Below, one piece after another: positions 35,397 to 45,495 of a stretch of 64,000 bases of DNA (position 1 is the first letter of the stretch; each line of letters opens with the position of its first letter). The DNA is from Aurantiacibacter zhengii (lineage in GTDB: Bacteria; Pseudomonadota; Alphaproteobacteria; Sphingomonadales; Sphingomonadaceae): contig NZ_QXFL01000004.1 of NCBI RefSeq assembly GCF_003584125.1, positions 62,001 through 126,000 on the forward strand, read 5' to 3'. The translations under genes were made by a program, and so were the position numbers. Below the pieces are notes generated by a model. It had not been told where the DNA came from. It ran no database searches and saw nothing but the letters and a program-made list of their open reading frames with translations.

Positions 35397-36982
35397 TGCA
35401 TGCCCAAGCGATCCCTTCCGTTGATCCCCGGCTGTCTCCCATTAAGGAATTGCTGGAGGACGGCAAAAACGAACTGGCTTCGCAGCATCTCATAGGATTT
35501 CTGCGCAGCAATCCCGGGCATCCGCAGGGCCTCGCCATGCTCGGCGAAGCTGCGGCGAAGCTGGGCGCTCTGGGCCAAGCGGAGCATTTCCTGCGCAAGG
35601 CGATCAATGCCGGTGCGCGAGATCACGAGACACGCCGCCAGCTCGCCTCGGTCTTCAATCAACAGGCGAAGCCCGAAGCAGCGCGAGAGATGTTCGAGGT
35701 ATTGAACCGCGAAAGGCCCGACCCGAACACGAAGCTCATCCTCGCGTCGATCCACGAGAAGACGGGTCGCGGCGAACAGGCCAGGGAAATGTATCGTGCG
35801 ATTTCGGAGGCCCATCCGGAGCACCTGTTGGGATGGGTGGCTTTCGGTCACAGCCTGCGTGCCAATGGACAAGTCGAAGATGCCATCGCGGCCTATAGGC
35901 GGGCAATCCAGATCGACGACGGCTTCGGCGATGCCTGGTGGGGCCTGGCAAGTATCAAGTCACCTATCCTGACCGACGATGACATCGAGACCATGCGGGC
36001 AGCCTTGGCAATCGCTGTTGACGAGCGGAATACGGCCCCGCTGCATTTTGCGCTGGGCCGCGCCTTTCACGACCGCAAGAATTACGACGAAGCTTTCGCG
36101 CACTATCGAGCAGGCAACCAGATCCGCGCGGAGGCGATCAACTACGATCCCGAAGAGCTGACGCAGGAAGTCGACGAGATCATTGCAAGCGTCGATGCCG
36201 ATTATATCGCCCGGCTGCCGCAGAAGCCGGTTGGCGATATCGTGCCGGTGTTCATCGTATCGATGCCGCGCTCTGGCTCCACCTTGCTGGAGCAGATGCT
36301 GGGATCGCATACGCAGATCGAACCGGCAGGCGAATTGCCTTACATACCCGCCATGCTGCGCAGCTTCATGGAGATGGCCACCCGCCGCGGCAAGGTCAGC
36401 GTGACCCAGGCCATCCACGCAATGAACGCCGACGTCGCGGACGCGCTGGGAAGGGATTACATGGCCCGCGCAGCGGTGCACCTTGCGGAAGAGAAACCGT
36501 TCTTCATCGACAAGCTGCCGCCGAACTGGAGCAACGTCCTTTTCATCCGCAAGATCCTGCCGCAGGCGCGGTTCATCAGTATCCGCCGCGATGCGATGGA
36601 CTGCTGTTTCTCGAACTTTACCCAGTCGTTTACCAGTGCGCACGCGTCCTCCTTTGCGCTTGAGCATGTCGGGCGCAGCTATGTCGAGAACGTGCGGCTG
36701 ATGGATCATTTTGCCCGAAGCTGCCCCGGGCTCGTTCACCAGGTCGATTACGAGGCGCTGGTCGAAGACCCGCAAGGTCAACTAGCGCCAGCGCTCGAAT
36801 ATCTGGGCCTCGAATGGGAGGACGAAGTGCTCGAGTTTCACCGGCTGCAAAGGGCCGTGCGCACCCCCAGCAGCGAACAGGTTCGCCGCCCCCTCAACCG
36901 TGACGGGATGGAAGTCTGGCGCCCCTATTCCCATCACCTTGAACCATTGCGGAATGTTCTGGGTAGCCTGGCCAAAACCTGA
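35396..36982 (+). CDS. TPR-repeat sulfotransferase
   Basis: 528 residues. The first about 270 are TPR-type helix pairs (HLIGFLRSNPGHPQGLAMLG, AEHFLRKAINAGA, AIAAYRRAIQIDDGFGDAW). The sulfotransferase domain follows with VFIVSMPRSGSTLLEQML, FIDKLPPNWSNVLFIRK and ARFISIRRDAMDCC. Such TPR-sulfotransferases are common in Sphingomonadales beside TonB-dependent receptors. The TPR part probably selects a protein or peptide acceptor; the acceptor is not known. Confidence 0.88.
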   Translation: MHAQAIPSVDPRLSPIKELLEDGKNELASQHLIGFLRSNPGHPQGLAMLGEAAAKLGALGQAEHFLRKAINAGARDHETRRQLASVFNQQAKPEAAREMFEVLNRERPDPNTKLILASIHEKTGRGEQAREMYRAISEAHPEHLLGWVAFGHSLRANGQVEDAIAAYRRAIQIDDGFGDAWWGLASIKSPILTDDDIETMRAALAIAVDERNTAPLHFALGRAFHDRKNYDEAFAHYRAGNQIRAEAINYDPEELTQEVDEIIASVDADYIARLPQKPVGDIVPVFIVSMPRSGSTLLEQMLGSHTQIEPAGELPYIPAMLRSFMEMATRRGKVSVTQAIHAMNADVADALGRDYMARAAVHLAEEKPFFIDKLPPNWSNVLFIRKILPQARFISIRRDAMDCCFSNFTQSFTSAHASSFALEHVGRSYVENVRLMDHFARSCPGLVHQVDYEALVEDPQGQLAPALEYLGLEWEDEVLEFHRLQRAVRTPSSEQVRRPLNRDGMEVWRPYSHHLEPLRNVLGSLAKT

Positions 36983-37069
36983 CCAAAGATGAGCTCGCGT
37001 GCCTCACCCAAGGCGGGGACGCATCTTTGTAGCCGAAAGGGACTAATACCAGACAGAGATCGACTTCGA

Positions 37070-37897
37070 TCAATTGTTCAAGCGGTTTTCGCCCAAACTC
37101 CAGATCAATGCTTCTTCCTTTGTCGCCCTGAAGATTGTGCTGTGCTGTTCTTCGGGCCTGTCTGTATAAGTCCAGCGCAGGTTATCAGGGGCCCGATCGT
37201 CCAAGATGCTGGCCAGCTCACGCGTATGGGTGAAAATATCCTCGGCATCGGAACCTGCGAACCAGAGGGATTTCTCGCCAGATATCGTCTGCATGGCTTC
37301 TGACGCCCGCCTGACGAGAGCATGGTCATCCCACCACAGCGCCGGGTCCATCGCTATGTAATGATCGAACAGATCAGGCTCGCGGAAAAACGTATCCATG
37401 ACGAAAAGTCCCGCGCTGGATTCGCCGATAATGGTGCGTTCTGCAGTCGTCCGGTAACGGGATTCGATCTCGGGCATCAATTCATCGCGAATAAAAGCGC
37501 GGAACTTGCTCGCCCCGTCGGTCTGCGGAGCATAGTCGCGATCGAAGTCGGTGGTAGAATCCGGCGTCAGATCCCGGCCGCGCTCGGTGTTCTCGATGCC
37601 CACTAGGATAACCGGTGGGATATCGCCCCTCTCAATCAGTGCGGCGATGGTGTTCGCGATGTGGGGGAAATCTTCCTCGATGCCTCCATCCGGCATGTAG
37701 ACGACCGGAAGCGCCGCTTGACCGTCATCATAGGTCGGCGGGGTGTAGACATTGGTAACCCGTTCTTCGCCTAGAACAGTCGACTGTATGGAAAACTCGC
37801 TGTGGACCGGGATCGGATCGGAATTCGCAGGACCGGCAGTGCACGAAGCAAGGAACACCGCCAAGAGGATCGAGAATACCAAACGGTTAAGTGCCAT
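37070..37897 (-). CDS. Esterase-family alpha/beta hydrolase lipoprotein
   Basis: 275 residues. ATG 37897 gives a clean lipoprotein signal ending in the lipobox LASC; the frame is open upstream without a sensible start. The domain is of the esterase D/Fes/BesA type: LPVVYMPDGGIEED, PPVILVGIENTERGRDLTP, the nucleophile elbow IGESSAGLF and a final H in QHSTIF. Homologues cut ester bonds in siderophores, formylglutathione or acetylated sugars. A periplasmic outer- or inner-membrane anchored esterase is expected; substrate unknown. It is convergent with the TPR-sulfotransferase. Confidence 0.8.
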   Translation of the reverse strand: MALNRLVFSILLAVFLASCTAGPANSDPIPVHSEFSIQSTVLGEERVTNVYTPPTYDDGQAALPVVYMPDGGIEEDFPHIANTIAALIERGDIPPVILVGIENTERGRDLTPDSTTDFDRDYAPQTDGASKFRAFIRDELMPEIESRYRTTAERTIIGESSAGLFVMDTFFREPDLFDHYIAMDPALWWDDHALVRRASEAMQTISGEKSLWFAGSDAEDIFTHTRELASILDDRAPDNLRWTYTDRPEEQHSTIFRATKEEALIWSLGENRLNN

Positions 37898-38186
37898 CGT
37901 GCAGGTCTCCCATAAATCGCATGCCTCACATTTCTGGCTACCGTCGCGAAAGTCGATAGGCAAAGTCAAAGAAATCAAGAATCTTTCGCACCGATCGTGG
38001 TTCGCAAACGGCTCTGCCGCTTCTGGCTCGCAGAGCGCCAAGACGCCGGTTCTCCCCGGATATCATCGGGTTTGAGATGGCCTTCAGGATTCCTCTCTCG
38101 CCCGAACTGGTCGAACAGGCCAATGGCGCTACGCTGGTGCTGGAAAAGTTGAGCAAATCGCTGAACGCTCATAATGGCGCAGCAGT
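37898..38186. other. Intergenic region without a supported gene
   Basis: This 289-base stretch separates the 5' end of the esterase gene from the 3' end of the pirin gene. Small open frames of 45-72 residues exist on both strands, but none has a recognisable domain, a good ribosome site or any family-like motif. It should hold the promoter of the esterase. Confidence 0.5.
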
Positions 38187-39026
38187 TCAGAGACCGCCAA
38201 GCCGCCCGGCTTGATAGTCGCGAATTGCCTTCACTATCTCGGCTTCGCTGTTCATCACGAACGGCCCATGGGCCACCACCGGCTCACCTATCGGGTCGGC
38301 GTGGCCGAACAGGATCAGGCAGCCATCATCACTCTCAACCTCCACATCCGCACCTTCGCCCAACGTCGCGAGGTTGTGCTCAGGCACGTGTGACTTGCCG
38401 ATCTGTGCCGATCCCCGAACAGTATAGAACAGCACGTTCCGCCCCTCGGGCGCGGGCAGAGTGGCGCTGGTTCCGGCTTCCATGGTAATCGTCGCCAGCA
38501 TTACGCCCGTTAGGGATGTAAGAGGCGCATTTGGCGCGCCCGATACCGCACGCATCATGACGCCCTCAGCCAAATGTGTTTCACCGATGTCCGATGCGGG
38601 TACCGGCACATAGGCCGGGTCGGTCATCTTCAGCCGTGCGGGCAGATTGACCCACAATTGCAGAAGCTCAAGCGGCCCTCCCGAGCGCTTGAAATCGTCC
38701 GGCGAAAGCTCTGCATGCACCAGTCCGCTGCCGGCGGTCATCCACTGTACCCCTCCGGCCTCTACCACGCTTGCACCCGAACCGCTGTCGTGATGCGCAA
38801 GGCTCCCTTCGATGATGAAGGTAACCGTTTCGAATCCGCGATGCGGATGCGGGCCGAAGGGCAGACCGCGGTTGCCCGGAGGATAGGTCTGCGGCCCGTG
38901 GTGATTGAGAAACAGGAACGGGTCGACCTGTGGCAAACCCGGCCCCGGCAATGGGCGCCGCGTCACCAGATCCTGGATGTCGTCCCGCACGGCCGGGTGG
39001 AGCGAAGCCACTTGCCGGGTGCTCAT
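38187..39026 (-). CDS. Pirin family protein
   Basis: 279 residues with the bicupin pirin plan: the N-terminal iron-site segment FGPHPHRGFETVTFIIEG with its histidines, VQWMTAGSGLVHAELSP with His and Glu, and a C-terminal cupin with EGRNVLFYTVRGSA. Bacterial pirins are non-heme iron or nickel proteins, some with quercetinase activity. Its ATG overlaps the GST stop by four bases (ATGA), making it the last gene of an ALDH-GST-pirin operon, which suggests a detoxification or redox role. Confidence 0.9.
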   Translation of the reverse strand: MSTRQVASLHPAVRDDIQDLVTRRPLPGPGLPQVDPFLFLNHHGPQTYPPGNRGLPFGPHPHRGFETVTFIIEGSLAHHDSGSGASVVEAGGVQWMTAGSGLVHAELSPDDFKRSGGPLELLQLWVNLPARLKMTDPAYVPVPASDIGETHLAEGVMMRAVSGAPNAPLTSLTGVMLATITMEAGTSATLPAPEGRNVLFYTVRGSAQIGKSHVPEHNLATLGEGADVEVESDDGCLILFGHADPIGEPVVAHGPFVMNSEAEIVKAIRDYQAGRLGGL

Positions 39027-39988
39027 GGTACCGTCCCCGGTACCAGCGGATCCGGCCCTGCAGGCACTATGCCGTGCGGGTTAATCCGCTCGTGGCTTTC
39101 GTAATAATGATGCCGAATGTGGCGGAAATTCACCGTTTCTGCCATTCCATCGAGCCTCATCATCCGCCGCGTCAGCGCCGACAGGTTGGTGTAGTCTGCG
39201 ATCCGGCGAATATTGCACTTGAAGTGCGTGTGATAAACGGGGTCGAACCGGATCAGCGTGGTCCATAGCCGAATATCGGCCTCGGTCAGCCTGTTGCCCA
39301 CCAGCCAGTCTTTGCCTTCCAGCCGTTTCTCCAGCTCGTCGAGCATGGCGAACAATGGCTTAACCGCCTTGTCGTAGGCAGCCTGCGTGGTTGCAAAACC
39401 CGCCTTGTATACCCCGTTATTGACCGCATCGTAGACCCGGTCGTTCAGAGCATCGATTTCGTCGCGCAGGCCTTCGGGATAGAGATCGAGATCGTTCGCG
39501 CCACCCCCGTCGAATGCGCTGCCAAGCATGCGCAGAATGTCGGCGCTCTCGTTGTTGACGATCGTCTCGCGCTCGATGTCCCACAGAACAGGCACGGTGA
39601 CATGGCCCGAATAATCCGGCTTGGCGTGCGTGTAGAGCTGGTGAAGATGAACGGCGCCGATCGCGGGGTCGCCGGTCACGCACTCCCCTTCGCGGAAGGA
39701 CCAGCCGCCGTCCTTCATCAGCCAGTGAACCACGCTTAGTTCGATCGCATCGTTCAGGCCTTTCAAATGGCGCGCGGCGTTGGCGCGGTGTGCCCACGGG
39801 CAGGCGAGGCTGATATAGAGGCGGTACCGGCCGGGCTCGGCAACGAAGCCGCCCTCCCCGGTAGGACCGGGCGAACCGTCCGGCGTGATCCAGTTGCGAA
39901 ATGCGCTTTCGTCACGTTCGAACTCGCCGGAATTCTCGTCGTTATGGGCCCACTCGTCGTGCCACGTGCCGTTCTTCAGATAACCCAT
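39023..39988 (-). CDS. Glutathionyl-hydroquinone reductase (xi-class GST, YqjG/ECM4-like)
   Basis: 321 residues from ATG 39988. The catalytic CPWAHR motif (in LYISLACPWAHRANA) is the mark of this GST class, with the N-terminal preamble GEFERDESAFRNWI and the C-terminal helical part KDWLVGNRLTEADIRLWTTL. It removes glutathione from glutathionyl-hydroquinones. It lies between an aldehyde dehydrogenase gene (five bases apart) and a pirin gene. Confidence 0.9.
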   Translation of the reverse strand: MGYLKNGTWHDEWAHNDENSGEFERDESAFRNWITPDGSPGPTGEGGFVAEPGRYRLYISLACPWAHRANAARHLKGLNDAIELSVVHWLMKDGGWSFREGECVTGDPAIGAVHLHQLYTHAKPDYSGHVTVPVLWDIERETIVNNESADILRMLGSAFDGGGANDLDLYPEGLRDEIDALNDRVYDAVNNGVYKAGFATTQAAYDKAVKPLFAMLDELEKRLEGKDWLVGNRLTEADIRLWTTLIRFDPVYHTHFKCNIRRIADYTNLSALTRRMMRLDGMAETVNFRHIRHHYYESHERINPHGIVPAGPDPLVPGTVP

Positions 39989-39993
39989 GAGGA

Positions 39994-41472
39994 TCAGAGG
40001 TCCTTCGCCGAGAACGGGTAGCTGCGCTTGTCGTGCTGCACCGATATCCAGCGGGTGGTTGTGAAGGCCTCCACCGCCCAGCGCCCGTTGAAGCGACCGA
40101 TCCCTGAATTCTTGACGCCGCCAAAGGGCGAGAAGGGGCTGTCGTTCACCGGCTGGTCGTTGATGTGGCACACGCCAGACTGGATCCGCTTCGCCACCTT
40201 CAACGCGCGGCCTTCGTCCTCGCTGAACACTGCCGCCGACAACCCGTATTCGGTCGCATTTGCCAGGCGCACGGCGTCATCATCGTCCTTCGCGCGTACG
40301 ATCGGCGCCACCGGGCCGAAAATCTCGGTGTTGAGCAGGCAACTGTCATCGTCGAGGTCGGTGAATACGTGCGGTGGCACCACGAGCCCGTCGGGCTCTC
40401 CGCCGAGCGCACAGGTTGCGCCCTGCTCTTTCGCCTTGGCGATCAGCCCGGTCACGCTGTCGAACTGGTCGCGGTTTACGATCGGACCGATGAAGCATTC
40501 CGGGTCGTCCCGCTGGCCCACCACGAACTTGCCGACGCGCTCCACGAAAGCCTCGACGAACCGGTCGTATATCCCTTCTGCCACGATGATGCGGTTGGCG
40601 ATCATGCATATCTGGCCCTGGTGCATGAACTTGCCCCAGGCGCTGGCTTCGACGGCATAGTCGAGATCGGCGTCGTCGAGCACCACGATCGGGCTGTTGC
40701 CGCCCAGCTCAAGCTCGACGGGCTTGATCAGGTTGGCATCGAGCGCGGTCTTGCCCACCCCGCGACCCACTTTCGTCGACCCGGTAAAGGACACGACCGA
40801 AGGGATGTCGTGTTCGATCAGCGGCGTGCCGATATCGCTGCCCGAACCCGGCAGGACGCTAACGAGTCCCTTGGGGATGCCCGCTTCCTCCGCGATGGCG
40901 GCGAAAATGGTGCCGCCGGTGACGATGGAATCGCTGGCCGGCTTTATCACCACTGCATTGCCTAGGCTGAGCGCGGGGAACAGCGTGCGTGCAGTAAGCT
41001 GGAGCGGGAAGTTCCACGGGCTTATCAGTGCAACGACCCCGGCAGGCTGGCGGTAGACACGCGATTCCTTGCCGGGAATGTCCTCCGGCATGATCGCGCC
41101 TTCAACCATGAAGGGCCAGACCGCACCTTTGCGCGCGAAGTCGGTGGCGAGTTGAAGCTCTAGCGCGGCCTTGACCTTCGTGCCGCCCACTTCCCTTACG
41201 ATCCACTCTGCGATTTCCTCGCGGCGTGCATCGAGCACGTCGGCGATCTCGCCCATTTTGGCTGCACGCGCGGCTGGAGGGAGTGAACCCCATTCTTTCT
41301 GCGCTTCTGCAGCGGCGCGGCATGCCTCGTCGACATCGCTTTTCTGGGCGGCGTTCATCTCGAAGATGACGCTCTCGTCCCACGGGCTGATGTTTGTTAG
41401 GGCTTCGCCCTTTCCTTCACGCCATTCACCCGCGACGAAGAGGCGGTCGAGCTTTTCATATGGTCTGGACAT
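39994..41472 (-). CDS. NAD(P)-dependent aldehyde dehydrogenase
   Basis: 492 residues from ATG 41472. The ALDH signature is complete: IKPASDSIVTG cofactor region, SFTGSTKVGRG, general base ELGGNSPIVVLDD and catalytic Cys in MHQGQICMIANRI, then TEIFGPVAPI and FGGVKNSGIGRF. It resembles benzaldehyde/vanillin- or succinate-semialdehyde-type enzymes but the exact aldehyde is not readable. First gene of the reverse operon with GST and pirin. The 242 bases to the S46 gene upstream include a hairpin. Confidence 0.92.
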   Translation of the reverse strand: MSRPYEKLDRLFVAGEWREGKGEALTNISPWDESVIFEMNAAQKSDVDEACRAAAEAQKEWGSLPPAARAAKMGEIADVLDARREEIAEWIVREVGGTKVKAALELQLATDFARKGAVWPFMVEGAIMPEDIPGKESRVYRQPAGVVALISPWNFPLQLTARTLFPALSLGNAVVIKPASDSIVTGGTIFAAIAEEAGIPKGLVSVLPGSGSDIGTPLIEHDIPSVVSFTGSTKVGRGVGKTALDANLIKPVELELGGNSPIVVLDDADLDYAVEASAWGKFMHQGQICMIANRIIVAEGIYDRFVEAFVERVGKFVVGQRDDPECFIGPIVNRDQFDSVTGLIAKAKEQGATCALGGEPDGLVVPPHVFTDLDDDSCLLNTEIFGPVAPIVRAKDDDDAVRLANATEYGLSAAVFSEDEGRALKVAKRIQSGVCHINDQPVNDSPFSPFGGVKNSGIGRFNGRWAVEAFTTTRWISVQHDKRSYPFSAKDL

Positions 41473-41658
41473 GCCAATCAAACGGGCCTTGTCCGCAATC
41501 GTTTCGCGCTGCGCTGACAGAAAATTGCAATCACACTTATCGAAACTGAGGTTGGGAACCGTTAGGAACCGCAGATCTCATTCTTTGACTAAGCTTTGAA
41601 CGCAGCCAAATAGCGGCCCCGATTGTCCCGATCGCCTACTATCAGACATGAGGTTCGA

Positions 41659-41683
41659 CCACTCGGCCAATGCGGCCGAGTGG
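41659..41683. terminator. Strong hairpin between the S46 peptidase 3' end and the ALDH 5' end
   Basis: A perfect 10-bp stem (CCACTCGGCC with GGCCGAGTGG) closes a five-base loop. It lies 32 bases past the reverse-strand S46 stop, a position expected for a terminator, but no T-run follows on either strand, so efficiency is uncertain. Confidence 0.55.
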
Positions 41684-41714
41684 TTCGAGTTACGAGCATC
41701 GGGAATGCACGATG

Positions 41715-43883
<2,169 letters not shown>

Positions 43884-44184
43884 CTTGGATTCTCCTCGCA
43901 GTGGAACGCGCGCCTGGCGAGCCCCAGTGTCATGCCTATTCGGCGCTCTCGCTAGAACGATAACGTTGCAGCTGCAACCGGACCTTTTCGATAAATCACT
44001 GGATTCATGCAGCGGTTGCGGACCTGGTATTGTATCCGACCGTTCAGCGCCGTTTTCTGCGCCTCGCCGGAAGTGTCAGCTCGGAGAAGATGGACAACAC
44101 CCGCCGGTGCCGGGCGAAACCGGACGTTGCCCGTAGACGCAGGCTTAATAATTTGAGGTTACACGGGCCCTGAAGGAGAAGCTC
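43884..44184. other. Divergent intergenic region with a 14-bp palindrome
   Basis: These 301 bases separate the S46 peptidase and the small secreted-protein gene, read outwards, so both promoters lie here. The perfect palindrome GTTGCAGCTGCAAC at 43965-43978 lies about 80 bases upstream of the S46 start and may be a repressor or activator site. No gene is visible. Confidence 0.55.
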
Positions 44185-44589
44185 GTGTACCGCTTAGTCG
44201 TATGTTCTCTTGCCGCTTGCGCACTGTCGACCAGTGTGAACGCCGAGCCAGTCGCCAGTAGCTTCAGGGTAGCCGCTGTTGTTCCTGAGGTCTGCCACGT
44301 TTCTGCGTCGGACCTGTATATTTCGGGCAGCGCCGGCATTTTTCGTGGCGAAGTCCTGGAAATGTGCAACGGGTCTGGCGGATATGCGATCGTAGCCTCT
44401 CACCGGGCGCTGGACGAACAAGAGCAGGTCAACTTCGAATTCGCGGGCGTGCACAGGTCTCTGGAAGCAAATGGCTCGAGCGAGATCGCCAAGCGCACAG
44501 GAGCACGGTACGGCGTGCGAGAAGTGAATGTGACCTACAATTCGCTGCGCACCCCCCTCGCGATCACGCTGACAGTCACGCCATTCTGA
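44185..44589 (+). CDS. Small secreted protein, spore-coat-U/pilin-like
   Basis: 134 residues, GTG 44185 after AAGGAGAAG. A signal peptide (VVCSLAACALSTSVNA) precedes a beta-rich domain with two Cys (PEVCHVSA and EMCNGSGG) and an end VTYNSLRTPLAITLTVTPF. The ending TLTVTPF and the Cys spacing recall the spore coat U-like subunits of chaperone-usher pili. It is convergent with the pilus operon, eight bases from the tip-like gene, so it may be a minor pilus protein controlled apart. Assignment is tentative. Confidence 0.55.
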   Translation: MYRLVVCSLAACALSTSVNAEPVASSFRVAAVVPEVCHVSASDLYISGSAGIFRGEVLEMCNGSGGYAIVASHRALDEQEQVNFEFAGVHRSLEANGSSEIAKRTGARYGVREVNVTYNSLRTPLAITLTVTPF

Positions 44590-44597
44590 CAGCTGGG

Positions 44598-45491
44598 TTA
44601 CATCGCCGTGACGGTGATGAAAACGCGGTCGGAATAGTCGCCCGCATGGTATTCCGGATTGGGCTGGATAATCACGGTCACCGGATGCACATCGCCCAAG
44701 GAGCTTGTGTGGCGGTTCACTTCGATCCCGTCGGAGGTTCCATCCAGTTCGAGCCTCTGACCGCGTAACGAAAGTTCGTAAGGAATCAGATCTGGTCCAT
44801 TGACCCGGCGAAGCGCCCCGCCATTGTCCGATACGAGTTCCATACGATATCCTGACGTGCTGAGAATTCGCAGGGCAAATGGCGGTGATTGCGTCACGGA
44901 ATGGGGAGAAATGGCCCCCATCTCGATAAGTGCTGGGCCATCGATACCGCTTACCCCTGCAAACCGGATCAGGGCCATTTTCGGTATCTCGAGCATCAAT
45001 CTCGCATCACGGATGATCGGGGGATGTCCGGGGCGGTCGTCGAACAGTTGGAACACCAGGTCCTCTGTGAAAATCCCTGCCTCCGAGCCCCAGCCCACGT
45101 CCATCCTGATCTCATAAGCGATAACAACCTGTTCGCCGGGAGGCGCCACGAACTCGGTGCCAAAGCTTCCGGTGTCCGGGGCTCCCGACAAGGATGACAG
45201 AGGAACGTTTCCGTCCGGTCCGGTCAGCGAATAAGTAGGGAATTGCTGGGACCCATCTGCAATTCTGCGACCGACACCCAAACGCAGCAGGCATGGTTCG
45301 TCGCCAGCATTCCTGATCCGCACCTGAAAGGTTTCGTTCAATTGGTCGCTACTGAACGAAGGTGGCGGGATGAGCCTGATGGTATTGTCACCATCGACAA
45401 ACGACGGGTCGCATTCTGCCTTGGCTGTCGTAGCAAACGTGGTAGCAAACAGAACCGCTACTGACATTGCTATGATGCGGGAAAGGATCAT
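44598..45491 (-). CDS. Chaperone-usher pilus tip/adhesin-like subunit
   Basis: 297 residues with signal peptide SVAVLFATTFATTAKA. The N-terminal domain has two Cys (ECDPSFVDG, EPCLLRLG) and beta-strand character; the C-terminal domain ends VTVIIQPNPEYHAGDYSDRVFITVTAM, with the YxDxVxITVT ending typical of spore-coat-U-type pilins. A long first domain plus a pilin-like last domain is the plan of a two-domain tip adhesin. It is the last gene of the pilus operon, four bases after the usher. Confidence 0.7.
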   Translation of the reverse strand: MILSRIIAMSVAVLFATTFATTAKAECDPSFVDGDNTIRLIPPPSFSSDQLNETFQVRIRNAGDEPCLLRLGVGRRIADGSQQFPTYSLTGPDGNVPLSSLSGAPDTGSFGTEFVAPPGEQVVIAYEIRMDVGWGSEAGIFTEDLVFQLFDDRPGHPPIIRDARLMLEIPKMALIRFAGVSGIDGPALIEMGAISPHSVTQSPPFALRILSTSGYRMELVSDNGGALRRVNGPDLIPYELSLRGQRLELDGTSDGIEVNRHTSSLGDVHPVTVIIQPNPEYHAGDYSDRVFITVTAM

Positions 45492-45495
45492 CCTC

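Noticed and set aside
37938-38156. Small reverse ORF between esterase and pirin genes
   Set aside because: No ribosome site, no motif, and overlapping frames on the other strand are equally open.
41659-41690. Short stretch resembling a tRNA D-arm (GGCCGAGTGG)
   Set aside because: It is one arm of a perfect hairpin; there is no acceptor stem, anticodon arm or T-arm at tRNA spacing.
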